Of a DNA stretch of 64,000 nt, positions 1 through 7,096 are shown piece after piece (within the stretch, counting starts at the first letter, position 1; every line of letters starts with the position of its first letter). Made by a program: the position numbers and the translations under genes. Origin of the DNA: JAKJBL01 sp964461335. Its GTDB lineage: Bacteria > Bacillota > Clostridia > Christensenellales > CAG-138. The notes under the pieces were generated by a model that ran no database searches, was not told the DNA's origin, and saw only the letters and a program-made list of their open reading frames with translations. Location: NCBI GenBank assembly GCA_964461335.1, contig CAYWTY010000001.1, positions 6,406 to 70,405 on the forward strand. Direction: 5' to 3'.

Positions 1-1
1 T

Positions 2-244
2 GAGGATGAGCAAGCAGCCGAACCTGAAACACAAATAGAGGCTGAGGCTGACCCTTATCCTTACTCGCTATGGGTATATGATATAAAAAGTGCAACCAAT
101 AAAAAGCTGCTCGACCTTAGCGCCCCAAATATCTATCCCTCTAATGAGGGAAACGTACTGTATCTAAATAGGTATGAGGCTAATGAAGCAGGTACAATAA
201 TTCGGGCCACATACTTGCTTGAACTTGGCGCTTTGCTTGGCTAA
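2..244 (+). CDS. C-terminal fragment of an unrecognised protein
   Basis: An open frame runs in from the left edge and stops at TAA 242-244, leaving 80 residues. The visible part begins with an acidic, Glu/Ala-rich stretch (about residues 1-17), which looks like a linker. It continues into a mixed sequence with several aromatic residues (SLWVYDIKSA, NIYPSNEGN, YLNRYEANEAG) and ends in LELGALLG. This resembles the last domain of an exported or surface protein, but I recognise no family. A hairpin terminator overlaps the stop codon, which supports a real gene end here. Start and function lie outside the window. Confidence 0.6.
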   Translation, partial: EDEQAAEPETQIEAEADPYPYSLWVYDIKSATNKKLLDLSAPNIYPSNEGNVLYLNRYEANEAGTIIRATYLLELGALLG

Positions 245-268
245 GGCTCTCAGACATCGAGCCTTTTC
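243..268 (+). terminator. Rho-independent terminator of the left-edge gene
   Basis: AAGGCTC (243-249) and GAGCCTT (259-265) form a 7-bp stem with a 9-nt loop, followed by a short T tract on the plus strand. It overlaps the stop codon of the truncated gene. The opposite strand lacks a T tract, so it serves the plus-strand gene. Confidence 0.65.
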
Positions 269-310
269 ACCCAAATAGCATTACTAAATATCATTAGCCG
301 CTATATAGCC

Positions 311-886
311 CTACTGACCCTTATAATCATCAGAAGGCATATGCAATGTCTTTTCTGTTGAAGCATTTTCAATGCTAAAACTCTTTAGATGAGGCAGTAT
401 CCAGTACAGTATGAAGGCATATAAGGGAATCATTATTGCCTGGTTAACTATACGCAATGGTAAAATAGTAGCTAGCGGCAACCCATATATAAACACCATT
501 ATCAGCGTATTGCAAACAACTGACCCGAACACCTGCCCCGAGCCAACTGCCAATAGCAAACGCAGAAGAGTAGGCTTTTGCTTTTTAATAAAGTACAGGC
601 CTGGTATTAAGCCGAAGAAAACCGCGGCTACTGTAAACCAGGGCATATACGCACCACGCGGGAATAGCAAAGCCTGCAAAAGGTCAGTCAGCCCACCAAC
701 CATTCCCCCATATACTGGGCCAAGCAATATGCCCGAGAGTATAACGGGCAGCATCCCGAACCCAATTTTTATTGAATATACCCCAAGCGGGAAAGCGGGA
801 ATGCTTAAAGCCCCTGAAAGAATTACGCCTGCAGCAACCAATAATCCACTAAGTGCCAACCTCTTAATATTTGTTTTTTTCCGCAA
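311..886 (-). CDS. folT: Folate-family ECF transporter substrate-binding subunit FolT
   Basis: This is an integral-membrane S component of an energy-coupling-factor transporter. It captures folate and is driven by a shared ECF module encoded elsewhere. The 191-residue protein has about six hydrophobic segments and a short basic N-terminus (RKKTNIKRLALSG) like other FolT/ThiT/RibU-class S components. I place the start at TTG 884-886. An AGGAGG ribosome site at 895-900 sits 7 nt upstream, whereas the longer frame reaching 1063 would translate the riboswitch aptamer. The tetrahydrofolate riboswitch directly upstream is the strongest evidence for folate as substrate. The gene stands alone between converging terminators. 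Confidence 0.88.
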   Translation of the reverse strand: MRKKTNIKRLALSGLLVAAGVILSGALSIPAFPLGVYSIKIGFGMLPVILSGILLGPVYGGMVGGLTDLLQALLFPRGAYMPWFTVAAVFFGLIPGLYFIKKQKPTLLRLLLAVGSGQVFGSVVCNTLIMVFIYGLPLATILPLRIVNQAIMIPLYAFILYWILPHLKSFSIENASTEKTLHMPSDDYKGQ

Positions 887-962
887 AAAAAGCGCCTCCT
901 CTTTTTGGGCGCATATAAAAACGCCCTTTTTGGGCGCGAATTCACCACAAACGGTGAATTGC
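887..962 (-). promoter_or_regulatory. Expression platform of the folT riboswitch (terminator plus SD-sequestering hairpin)
   Basis: Reading the minus strand, four complementary segments follow the aptamer: A (GCGCCC, 932-937), B (GGGCG, 922-926), C (GCGCCC, 907-912) and D (GGCGC, 892-896, beside the AGGAGG site). A:B gives a stem followed by TTTTT, a terminator. C:D would mask the ribosome site. B:C is the mutually exclusive antiterminator that also frees the ribosome site. A further hairpin (939-960) can extend by GCGC into both the aptamer P1 strand and segment A, which would link ligand state to the choice. The pairings are read directly; the on/off logic is inferred. Confidence 0.7.
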
Positions 963-1073
963 GCAGCGGACGCGGCGATATGACATGGACAAATATTCAT
1001 CCAATGCTGCAAGGGCAACTTCCCATCCCTTGCCTCACGAGCTAGTAAGCTCATGCATAGCACCTACTCTGCC
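963..1073 (-). promoter_or_regulatory. Tetrahydrofolate (THF) riboswitch aptamer
   Basis: The minus-strand RNA begins GGCAGAGUAGGUG and ends GCGUCCGCUGC, matching the conserved ends of the THF riboswitch class found upstream of folT in Clostridia. P1 pairs GCAG with CUGC. P2 pairs GGUG/CGCC and UAUG/CAUA. A GGCAA/UUGCC helix carries a loop with GGGAUG, whose GGAUG can pair with CGUCC near the 3' end as the class pseudoknot. A GAGC/GCUC helix is inserted between P2 and the next helix. The gene downstream is a folate transporter, as expected. Ligand binding reduces expression in known members. Confidence 0.88.
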
Positions 1074-1080
1074 TTCCTTT

Positions 1081-1109
1081 AGTATACACGAATCTTTATT
1101 TGCTCACAA
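1081..1109 (-). promoter_or_regulatory. Housekeeping-type promoter of folT
   Basis: The minus strand has TTGTGA (1104-1109), a 17-nt spacer and TATACT (1081-1086). The predicted transcription start falls at about 1074, one base before the riboswitch aptamer begins, which supports both calls. Confidence 0.65.
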
Positions 1110-1155
1110 CACTATAATAGAAATAATACAGCTTAATTCTTATGGAAACCATGGC

Positions 1156-1187
1156 ATAAAAAATGCCCCCTTGCGGAGGCATTTTGC
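1156..1187 (-). terminator. Terminator downstream of cstA
   Basis: AAAATGCC and GGCATTTT arms flank a short loop, followed on the minus strand by more T residues. It lies just past the cstA stop codon. Confidence 0.75.
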
Positions 1188-1203
1188 TTAGATTGCGAAT
1201 AAA

Positions 1204-2889
1204 TTACGCTGCGACGTCCTTCTTTTTGCCAATGCTCGTCAGCGCTTTTATGCCCTGAATTGCAAGGATTATTGCAAGTATTGTAAGTACTCCAGCAAAG
1301 AAGGATTGCAGACCTGCAGTCATCATATCCACACCCTCTGCATGTGTCAATAATGCTGTAAATTGATTTTTGAACGTGATAATAAGAGAAGTTAGCGTTG
1401 CAATTAGCATGAATGCCATTGGAATGTAGAACATGAAATTCTTCTTGCCTATGCGGCCAAGCCATACGCATACTGCCAAGAGCGATAGCCCTGCAAGCAA
1501 TTGGTTAGCGGCGCCAAACAGCGGCCATATCTTGCCCCACCCGCCAATAGCGAGAAGAACACCCAAACCTACAGTTATTGTGGTAGAAACATATGGGTTT
1601 ACGAGGAACTTGCGAACGCCTGTAAGAGACTTTACATCATCGCCTTCGTTAACAAAAAATTCTTGGAGCATGAAGCGGCCCATACGTGCTGCAGTATCCA
1701 AAGATGTCAACGCAAATGCCGAAACAGCAAGTGTTATTAAGGTGAAGATAACGTTCTGAGTGGCTGTGCTTGCGCCTATTGTAGCGAAGAAGCCGGAAAT
1801 GCCTGTTGCAAAAGTTACAGGCGGTGTACCTTGCTGACCGCCCAAAGAAGCAACAGAAATTAAAGCAAATATTGCAAGCAGGCACTCAATTAGCATGCCG
1901 CCGTAGCCTATTACCTTTGCGTCACTTTCCTTATCGATTTGCTTGGAGGTGGTTCCCGATGATACCAAGGAGTGGAACCCGGAAATTGCGCCGCAGGCAA
2001 CGGTAATGAAGAGCACCGGGAAGAGTGTAGATGTTTTCTCTGCTACAACAGGTGCAATATTCATTGTGGGGTTTGCAAATATTACGCCGACTGCAGCTAA
2101 AAGCATCATTGCATAGAGCAAGAAGCTGTTAAGATAATCACGCGGCTGGAGCAGAATCCATACAGGCGCAACACAGGCAAGCCAAATGTATACTGCAATA
2201 AAACCGAGCCAGAAGTTCGGGGATACGCCGACTATTGGGAATTCAAGGCCTACCCATACGCATGCGGCGAGAAGAACAACACCGATTACCGAGCTCCAAA
2301 GCAGGTTCGTATTCTTACGATATACAAAGAAGCCAAAAGCAATTGCAAGCACGATAAAAAGCAGTGAGGCAGTAGCAACTGAACCATTAGCTGTGCTAGC
2401 AGCAGGGTCAGCTACTACAAATGTGCCTTGTACAATTGATGCAAATGCTGCAATAACCAACAGAAGTGTGAGCCAGGCAAATACCAGGAACAGTCGCTTG
2501 CCTGTTCTGCCGATATTCACGTCAATAACTTCGCCTATGGATTTTCCGCCATGACGTATTGATGCATACAACGAACCAAAGTCATGTACCGCACCAAAGA
2601 AAACACCGCCAATTAATACCCAAAGCATAACTGGCAGCCATCCAAACACAGATGCCTGAATGGGTCCGTTAATAGGGCCTGCACCAGCAATTGATGCAAA
2701 ATGATGCCCTAAAAGAACAGGCGCCTTACAGGGACAGTAGTCAACACCGTCGTTAATCGTGTGTGCCGGCGTCTTCTTGTCTGCATCTATTCCCCACACT
2801 TTTGCAAGATACTTGCCGTAGGTGAAATAGGCACCCAGCAGCACGACTGCTGAAATAAGTAGAACAACAAGGGAACTCAATGACTTCAA
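1204..2889 (-). CDS. cstA: Carbon starvation protein CstA family transporter
   Basis: This is a polytopic membrane protein of 561 residues with about 14-16 hydrophobic segments. It carries the CstA signature block near the N-terminus (LLGHHFASIAGAGPINGP, residues about 60-77) and the following conserved stretch around AVHDFGSLYASIRHGGKSIG. CstA proteins take up peptides or pyruvate when preferred carbon is scarce. The protein is shorter than the roughly 700-residue E. coli form, as is common in Clostridia. The start has an AAAGGTGG ribosome site 8 nt upstream. A small hypothetical gene ends 75 bp upstream on the same strand and probably shares its promoter. Which substrate is used here cannot be read from sequence. 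Confidence 0.93.
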   Translation of the reverse strand: MKSLSSLVVLLISAVVLLGAYFTYGKYLAKVWGIDADKKTPAHTINDGVDYCPCKAPVLLGHHFASIAGAGPINGPIQASVFGWLPVMLWVLIGGVFFGAVHDFGSLYASIRHGGKSIGEVIDVNIGRTGKRLFLVFAWLTLLLVIAAFASIVQGTFVVADPAASTANGSVATASLLFIVLAIAFGFFVYRKNTNLLWSSVIGVVLLAACVWVGLEFPIVGVSPNFWLGFIAVYIWLACVAPVWILLQPRDYLNSFLLYAMMLLAAVGVIFANPTMNIAPVVAEKTSTLFPVLFITVACGAISGFHSLVSSGTTSKQIDKESDAKVIGYGGMLIECLLAIFALISVASLGGQQGTPPVTFATGISGFFATIGASTATQNVIFTLITLAVSAFALTSLDTAARMGRFMLQEFFVNEGDDVKSLTGVRKFLVNPYVSTTITVGLGVLLAIGGWGKIWPLFGAANQLLAGLSLLAVCVWLGRIGKKNFMFYIPMAFMLIATLTSLIITFKNQFTALLTHAEGVDMMTAGLQSFFAGVLTILAIILAIQGIKALTSIGKKKDVAA

Positions 2890-2964
2890 CCACCTTTCAA
2901 TAAAGATAAAAAGTCCGGCCTATAGGCCTATGCTCGACAAGGCTCATTTGCCTTGAGAACACCA

Positions 2965-3468
2965 CTAGATAAGCGCGTATTCGAGTACTTTGCGAAGTTC
3001 CTTGCCCCGTGAATTCGTAAAGATGCCGCCGCTTTTTAAATCAAGCGAAGCTACTCGAACAGTGCTATAGCCATGCAGGCTAAATTTATAGTTTTTTGTA
3101 AAGCGTAGGCTTTGGATATCCCCAATAACGTCGTTATCTATGCCATCGCACAACAGGATTAACGTGATATATGAATACATATGCTCGTTATGCGGAACAA
3201 CATAATCTTTTTCTGCACTAATAGCAAGATTTTTCTCAGTTTCCCATAATGCCTTATCAAGATACGGAGTATATACAAAAAATACATGCTCATCTATTTC
3301 CGTAGCATACAGTTTTGCCTTTTTTGAAAGCATGTATCTTTCGGTTCTCTGCCTGTAATGTGCATATGCGGGTATTTCTCTACCACCGAAAATATGAGGC
3401 TGCTCAATATCAAAATAGCCCTCATATTGCGCTATAAGCTTTTTCAAGACTTCATGGGGTTGAGCCAT
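2965..3468 (-). CDS. Hypothetical protein, probably co-transcribed with cstA
   Basis: This 167-residue soluble protein has no signal peptide or membrane segment and contains many aromatic and charged residues (YEGYFDIEQPHIFGG near the N-terminus). I do not recognise the family. A good ribosome site (AAAGGAGAGCTGC) precedes the ATG, and a promoter lies about 75 bp upstream. The 75-bp gap to cstA contains a small CAAGGC/GCCTTG hairpin and a GGCCTATAGGCC palindrome but no convincing terminator, so the two genes probably form one transcript. It may be a cytosolic partner or regulator of the transporter, but that rests on position alone. Confidence 0.75.
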   Translation of the reverse strand: MAQPHEVLKKLIAQYEGYFDIEQPHIFGGREIPAYAHYRQRTERYMLSKKAKLYATEIDEHVFFVYTPYLDKALWETEKNLAISAEKDYVVPHNEHMYSYITLILLCDGIDNDVIGDIQSLRFTKNYKFSLHGYSTVRVASLDLKSGGIFTNSRGKELRKVLEYALI

Positions 3469-3541
3469 GCAGCTCTCCTTTTCTTAAATACACTAAATAA
3501 ACTTAACCAGCAATAGCATTTCATTACTATTCGCTATGCTA

Positions 3542-3570
3542 AGTATACAACAATGTTATTAATTTGAAAA
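3542..3570 (-). promoter_or_regulatory. Promoter of the hypothetical gene and cstA
   Basis: The minus strand has TTTTCA (3565-3570), a 17-nt spacer and TATACT (3542-3547), about 75 bp before the start codon at 3468. Confidence 0.5.
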
Positions 3571-3579
3571 GTGTCATTT

Positions 3580-3597
3580 TTGTGTTTATTGACACAA
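3580..3597. promoter_or_regulatory. Palindromic operator candidate upstream of the cstA operon promoter
   Basis: TTGTGT and ACACAA flank a 6-bp centre just upstream of the -35 element. The shape (TTGTG-N8-CACAA) resembles redox-sensing Rex sites, but the match is not exact. The position would suit an activator or an upstream-acting regulator. Confidence 0.35.
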
Positions 3598-3691
3598 TTG
3601 CGAAATGGCATAATGATGGGTTATACTAAATGTTCAAACAAAGAGCGTAAACTTGCAGTGTTATCTTTCAAAAGCGAAGAAGAAGAAAGGA

Positions 3692-4057
3692 CTATTTTTT
3701 TGTTTTCGCTTTGAACAGCAAAGCGTTTAGATAACCGAAAAGAATAGCTGCAGCTATACCACCTGCAGTTGATTTTATACCTCCTGTGAAGGCGCCTAAT
3801 ACTCCTTCTTCTTTGGCTGCTTTAATTGCTCCCTTTGCAAGCGAATAACCAAAGCCGGTTAGGGGCACTGTTGCTCCTGCACCGCCTAAATCTACAAGCG
3901 GCTTATACAAACCGAGTGCAGTTAAAACGACACCCAATGTAACAAAAAGAACAAGTATACGTGCAGGCGTAAATCTAGTGAGGCTTATAAGCAGCTGCCC
4001 AACAACACAAATTCCCCCTCCAATTAAGAACGAGAGTAAAAGCTTATTCCAATCCAT
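3692..4057 (-). CDS. spoVAE: Stage V sporulation protein AE
   Basis: SpoVAE is a small membrane protein of the SpoVA channel. It moves dipicolinic acid into the forespore and releases it on germination, acting in the spore inner membrane. The 121-residue product has several hydrophobic segments, with the conserved stretch GGAGATVPLTGFGYSLAKG around residues 58-76. It starts next to the spoVAD stop codon behind an AAAGGG ribosome site. It is the last gene of a short spoVA operon (two small genes, spoVAC, spoVAD, spoVAE). The C-terminus is lysine-rich (KAKTKK). Shared motifs with SpoVAC (VVPITGFANS versus TVPLTGFGYS) reflect their family relationship. Confidence 0.93.
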   Translation of the reverse strand: MDWNKLLLSFLIGGGICVVGQLLISLTRFTPARILVLFVTLGVVLTALGLYKPLVDLGGAGATVPLTGFGYSLAKGAIKAAKEEGVLGAFTGGIKSTAGGIAAAILFGYLNALLFKAKTKK

Positions 4058-5104
4058 TTAGTCATCCCTTTCCAGAACCACAGCATGTGCTATACCAGGA
4101 ATTGTTTCACCCTGGAGGTTTGCCTGGGGGCTCAATAAAGCACCGGTTGCCATAAACAGTATTTTATTCCACGATTCCTTTTCCAAGAGCTTTAGCAAAT
4201 GAGAGCTTAAGACAACAGCTGAACAGCCGCATCCGCTGCCGCCACAGTCAACATCCTGCTTTGGCCCAAAGACAAGGTTGCCGCAATCTATGTGATTATC
4301 CGAAATTTTTATTCCTTCGTCCAAACATAATTCAACGAGCATTTCGGAGCCAAAGCGCCCTAAGTCACCAGTTACTATTGCATCATAATAGTCGGGGTTT
4401 CGTTTTGTATCAGCAAGGTGTGTCATAATTGTATTGCAGGCTGCTGGCGCCATAGCTGCGCCCATATTTGAAGCATCAGAAATCCCCATATCTATGACTT
4501 TTCCTATTGTTCCGCCTGTAATATGTATTTTTGAGAAAGTCTCCATATCCGAGCTTTCATCTTCTCGCTCTTTAGAAAGTATAACTGCGCCAACACCTGT
4601 AACAGTACGCTGCGCTGTAGGCGGGTTGGTCGTACCCATTTCAAGAGGATACCTATACTGTCTTTCAGCTGTGGAAAAATGGCTTGATGCAACGCAAGCA
4701 GCGTTATCTGCAAAACCGCCATCTATCAGCATACTGCCGATTAGGAGAGATTCTGCCATTGTCGAACATGCACCGTATAAACCGAGAAAGGGTACCCCCA
4801 GTTCCCTAGCTGCATAGTTCGCGATTACTATTTGATTTAAAAGGTCGCCTCCTAAAAGGCAATGTAGTCTATCAGTACTCCAGCCAAGCTTGCCAAGTGC
4901 AAGCTTTACTGCTGTTACGAACATTTTGCACTCAGCTTTTTCCCAGCTGCTTTCTCCCCAAGTATCATCTTCAAGTATTAGGTCATAGGCTGCTGCAAGA
5001 GGACCCTCCCCCTCCATATCGCCTACTATGCTTGCCGAGCTTAAAACACGAGGGGGATCATCGAAAAGCACAGTCCGCTCCCCATGCCTCTTTGTTTTTG
5101 CCAT
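4058..5104 (-). CDS. spoVAD: Stage V sporulation protein AD
   Basis: SpoVAD is the soluble, thiolase-fold component of the SpoVA complex that binds dipicolinic acid at the spore inner membrane. The 348-residue length fits the family. Recognisable blocks include GGDLLNQIVIANYAAREL, GLYGACSTMAESLL and, near the C-terminus, a cysteine-rich DVDCGGSGCGCSA segment. The enzyme-like Cys-containing loop is retained, as is usual in this non-catalytic family. The start is preceded by GGAGGG, spaced 3-4 nt. It lies between spoVAC (18-bp gap) and spoVAE (adjacent), so it is translated from one polycistronic transcript. Confidence 0.95.
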   Translation of the reverse strand: MAKTKRHGERTVLFDDPPRVLSSASIVGDMEGEGPLAAAYDLILEDDTWGESSWEKAECKMFVTAVKLALGKLGWSTDRLHCLLGGDLLNQIVIANYAARELGVPFLGLYGACSTMAESLLIGSMLIDGGFADNAACVASSHFSTAERQYRYPLEMGTTNPPTAQRTVTGVGAVILSKEREDESSDMETFSKIHITGGTIGKVIDMGISDASNMGAAMAPAACNTIMTHLADTKRNPDYYDAIVTGDLGRFGSEMLVELCLDEGIKISDNHIDCGNLVFGPKQDVDCGGSGCGCSAVVLSSHLLKLLEKESWNKILFMATGALLSPQANLQGETIPGIAHAVVLERDD

Positions 5105-5122
5105 GTTGCCCTCCGAATTTAG

Positions 5123-5566
5123 TTATGGAAATATCAGAGCTAAAAGCCCTACAAGAATTGAGCTGCTAATACCATACACCAATACGGGCCCTGCGATACT
5201 AAATAACTTAGCGCCTACGCCCATTATATACCCTTCAGGCTTATGCTCCATTGCAGGTGCAACAATTGAATTGGCAAACCCGGTTATGGGAACAACAGAG
5301 CCTGCTCCGGCAAAACTCCCGATTTTATCATAAATTCCAATACCTGTCAGCGTTGCACCCAAAAATACCATTACTATAGCAGTAAAAACAGCTACATCCT
5401 CTTCTTCCAAATGCAACGAAGAAGAGCCAATAAACTGAACAACTTGGCCTATAGAACAAATTAACCCGCCGACAAGAAATGCTCGAATACACATTAATAC
5501 AGTTTTGCTTTTGGGCGAGCGCAGTTTTACAAGCGCTTGGTATTTCTTTTCTCTTTCCTTATCCAT
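5123..5566 (-). CDS. spoVAC: Stage V sporulation protein AC
   Basis: SpoVAC is the mechanosensitive membrane subunit of the dipicolinic acid channel. The protein has 147 residues, a basic N-terminal segment (about 1-28) and about four hydrophobic segments, including the family block VVPITGFANSIVAPAMEHKPEG. The ATG is preceded by a TAGGAGA ribosome site. Together with spoVAD and spoVAE it forms the minimal clostridial spoVA set. The genes spoVAA, spoVAB and spoVAF of Bacillus are absent here. In their place, two very small genes lie immediately upstream. Confidence 0.94.
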   Translation of the reverse strand: MDKEREKKYQALVKLRSPKSKTVLMCIRAFLVGGLICSIGQVVQFIGSSSLHLEEEDVAVFTAIVMVFLGATLTGIGIYDKIGSFAGAGSVVPITGFANSIVAPAMEHKPEGYIMGVGAKLFSIAGPVLVYGISSSILVGLLALIFP

Positions 5567-5594
5567 AAGAAAGTCTCCTATCGCTTTGCACTAG

Positions 5595-5738
5595 TTATTC
5601 TTTGCTGTCTTCATTTTCTCCATGCGATTGGCGAAGTCTTTCAGTATATGGACGATATCGCTGTTCACGTTCCCCAGGGCCAAGGCTCCCAGCATTTCCA
5701 TGTACATCCGGTGTAGGAAGAGCCGAGTATTCACTCAT
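5595..5738 (-). CDS. Small hydrophilic protein of the spoVA operon (47 residues)
   Basis: This is a 48-codon frame starting ATG 5736-5738, overlapping the stop of the preceding small gene as ATGA, with an AGGAGGG ribosome site inside that gene. The product is hydrophilic, Gly/Pro- and Arg/Glu-rich (PTPDVHGNAGSLGPGEREQR in the first half; ENEDSKE at the end). It ends 28 bp before the spoVAC start. Translational coupling, a strong ribosome site and tight packing argue for a real gene. I recognise no family. Given its neighbours it is probably made in the forespore. Confidence 0.6.
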   Translation of the reverse strand: MSEYSALPTPDVHGNAGSLGPGEREQRYRPYTERLRQSHGENEDSKE

Positions 5739-5908
5739 ATGTTCCCTCCTGGCATTTGCAAAAAGGCATCTCTAATTCGCTGTATCACAAAATCAGCCCC
5801 CTTGTATACGCCTTCTCCTTTCCCGAAAAATATGAACAAGCATATAAACAACGCAGCCAGCAGGAGCATCGCTGCCAGTATGAATACCCAAGTCCGTTTC
5901 CTTACCAT
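5735..5908 (-). CDS. Small single-pass membrane protein at the head of the spoVA operon (57 residues)
   Basis: ATG 5906-5908 has an AGGAGG ribosome site 7 nt upstream. The product starts with a basic MVRKRTW, has one hydrophobic span at about residues 7-28 (leucine/alanine/phenylalanine-rich), then a soluble tail of about 29 residues (YKGADFVIQRIRDAF). Charge distribution predicts an N-in, C-out topology. It overlaps the next small gene by 4 bp (ATGA). No known SpoVA subunit of this size comes to mind. Its place as first gene of the operon suggests an accessory membrane factor of the dipicolinic acid channel, which is inference only. Confidence 0.6.
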   Translation of the reverse strand: MVRKRTWVFILAAMLLLAALFICLFIFFGKGEGVYKGADFVIQRIRDAFLQMPGGNI

Positions 5909-5940
5909 GAACAAACCTCCTAGCTTTATTACCTCGTAAC

Positions 5941-5971
5941 TATAATGTGCTCAGCGGCCGGATTTTAAACA
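5941..5971 (-). promoter_or_regulatory. Candidate forespore (sigma-G/F type) promoter of the spoVA operon
   Basis: The minus strand has TGTTTA (5966-5971), 18 nt, then CATTATA (5941-5947), about 33 bp before the first small gene. This resembles the sigma-G pattern TGAATA-N17/18-CATACTA (4/6 and 5/7 matches). spoVA operons are sigma-G dependent in Bacillus. Confidence 0.4.
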
Positions 5972-6099
5972 GAATATAGAAGCAGCGCACAAAATAACGC
6001 CCTGATGCTGGATCTAATTAGAAATTTAAAATAGTAGAGGTAGTATATTTACGAAAAGCAATCGCTATATGAGGTGTCCCTCATTTAAAACCAATAAAG

Positions 6100-6137
6100 A
6101 AACCACCTACCGGCAATATGCTGCATAGGTGGTGTTA
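6100..6137 (-). terminator. Terminator downstream of the amidase gene
   Basis: ACCACCTA (6102-6109) pairs with TAGGTGGT (6126-6133). On the minus strand it is followed by TTTCTTTATT. It ends the amide transport/hydrolysis operon. Confidence 0.65.
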
Positions 6138-6167
6138 TGCTGATTTATAGGAAGACCTTGCAGTTTA

Positions 6168-7091
6168 TTACGGGCTGAGTTTGGCACCAATACCCGCAAA
6201 CCCCAGTTTAGCAAGGACGGATTTGGGAAACTCAAATCTTACGGTAATTTCCGGGTCAACAACCTGACAAAACTTAAGGCTGCCCACCAGGCTCATCAAA
6301 CGACCGGCATCACCTTGGCTAAGGCCAACAATAACGCTCAGAAATTCAAACATATTATCCACCGCCAGTTTGTATGCCTCATCCGAAGTTTTTGCCGAGG
6401 CAAGAGTAGCATATAGATCCGCTGTCTCCACAAATGGGGTAGGCAGCCGCGTTTCATTAACTACAGAAGCGGAAAGTACAACACTAGCCGCAGTTTCGGC
6501 TCCGCAGACCAAAACTTCACCATCACCCATAAGGGCATGGGCATCGCCGCAACCGAAAAGTCCGCCTTCCACATTGGCGTGCAAGTATAGCGAAGCCCCC
6601 TCGCCTATCAAGGCGCAATCCAAATTACCGCCATGTTTACCAGGTGTGCCATTAGGTATACTGCCTTCAGCAGGTACTAAGCCGATAACGCCAACCATGG
6701 GCTTCACAGGCAAGGATAAGCTTCCCCTATCTGTAGTAAGTGTGAGCATGCCGTTATCATTACCCATCATACGTGTAGAAGTTTCGGTAATGCCGCTGAT
6801 TGCCCCGGAACCTGGCAAGGTGACCATTACTGAGCGACCGGTCATTTCTAGTTTTTTAATTTCAATACGAACCAGATCACCCGGTTTTACTCCCTCTATC
6901 GCGACAGGCCCAGTAGCAGGGTTTATCATATCCCAGTTTATTTCATCAAGGATATCCTTATCAGAGCGCAGTTGGTTGGCAAAACAATCTTGGGTAGCCA
7001 ACATAAAGGGTTCATTCTGAGCAACAGTTAAAAGCGGGGTCAGAGTCGGGGAAAAAGCATAAAAAACCTGATTCCCGTTTAATGACTTCAT
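6168..7091 (-). CDS. fmdA: Acetamidase/formamidase family protein
   Basis: This cytosolic amidohydrolase splits short aliphatic amides (formamide, acetamide) to ammonia and the acid. The 307-residue protein matches the family length of about 300. It carries typical blocks: NPATGPVAIEGVKPGDLVRI (about residues 58-77), GKHGGNLDCALIGEGASLYL and VEGGLFGCGDAHALMGDGE, where His and Asp residues form the metal site. I start at ATG 7089-7091. The longer upstream frame would run through the 3' end of the permease gene. It is the last gene of an operon with five transporter genes, 5 bp after the permease stop, so the imported solute is probably its substrate. Exact substrate preference is unknown. Confidence 0.88.
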   Translation of the reverse strand: MKSLNGNQVFYAFSPTLTPLLTVAQNEPFMLATQDCFANQLRSDKDILDEINWDMINPATGPVAIEGVKPGDLVRIEIKKLEMTGRSVMVTLPGSGAISGITETSTRMMGNDNGMLTLTTDRGSLSLPVKPMVGVIGLVPAEGSIPNGTPGKHGGNLDCALIGEGASLYLHANVEGGLFGCGDAHALMGDGEVLVCGAETAASVVLSASVVNETRLPTPFVETADLYATLASAKTSDEAYKLAVDNMFEFLSVIVGLSQGDAGRLMSLVGSLKFCQVVDPEITVRFEFPKSVLAKLGFAGIGAKLSP

Positions 7092-7096
7092 ATCGG

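Noticed and set aside
887..1063. N-terminal extension of the folT frame (59 extra residues)
   Set aside because: It runs through the riboswitch aptamer and expression platform; the TTG at 886 has a well-placed ribosome site.
2895..2960. GGCCTATAGGCC palindrome and CAAGGC/GCCTTG hairpin as a terminator before cstA
   Set aside because: The stems are short and the T run is poorly placed, so I treat the gap as a leader within one transcript.
5622..5939. 105-residue plus-strand frame
   Set aside because: It lies opposite the two small spoVA-operon genes, lacks a convincing ribosome site, and is a mirror of those coding frames.
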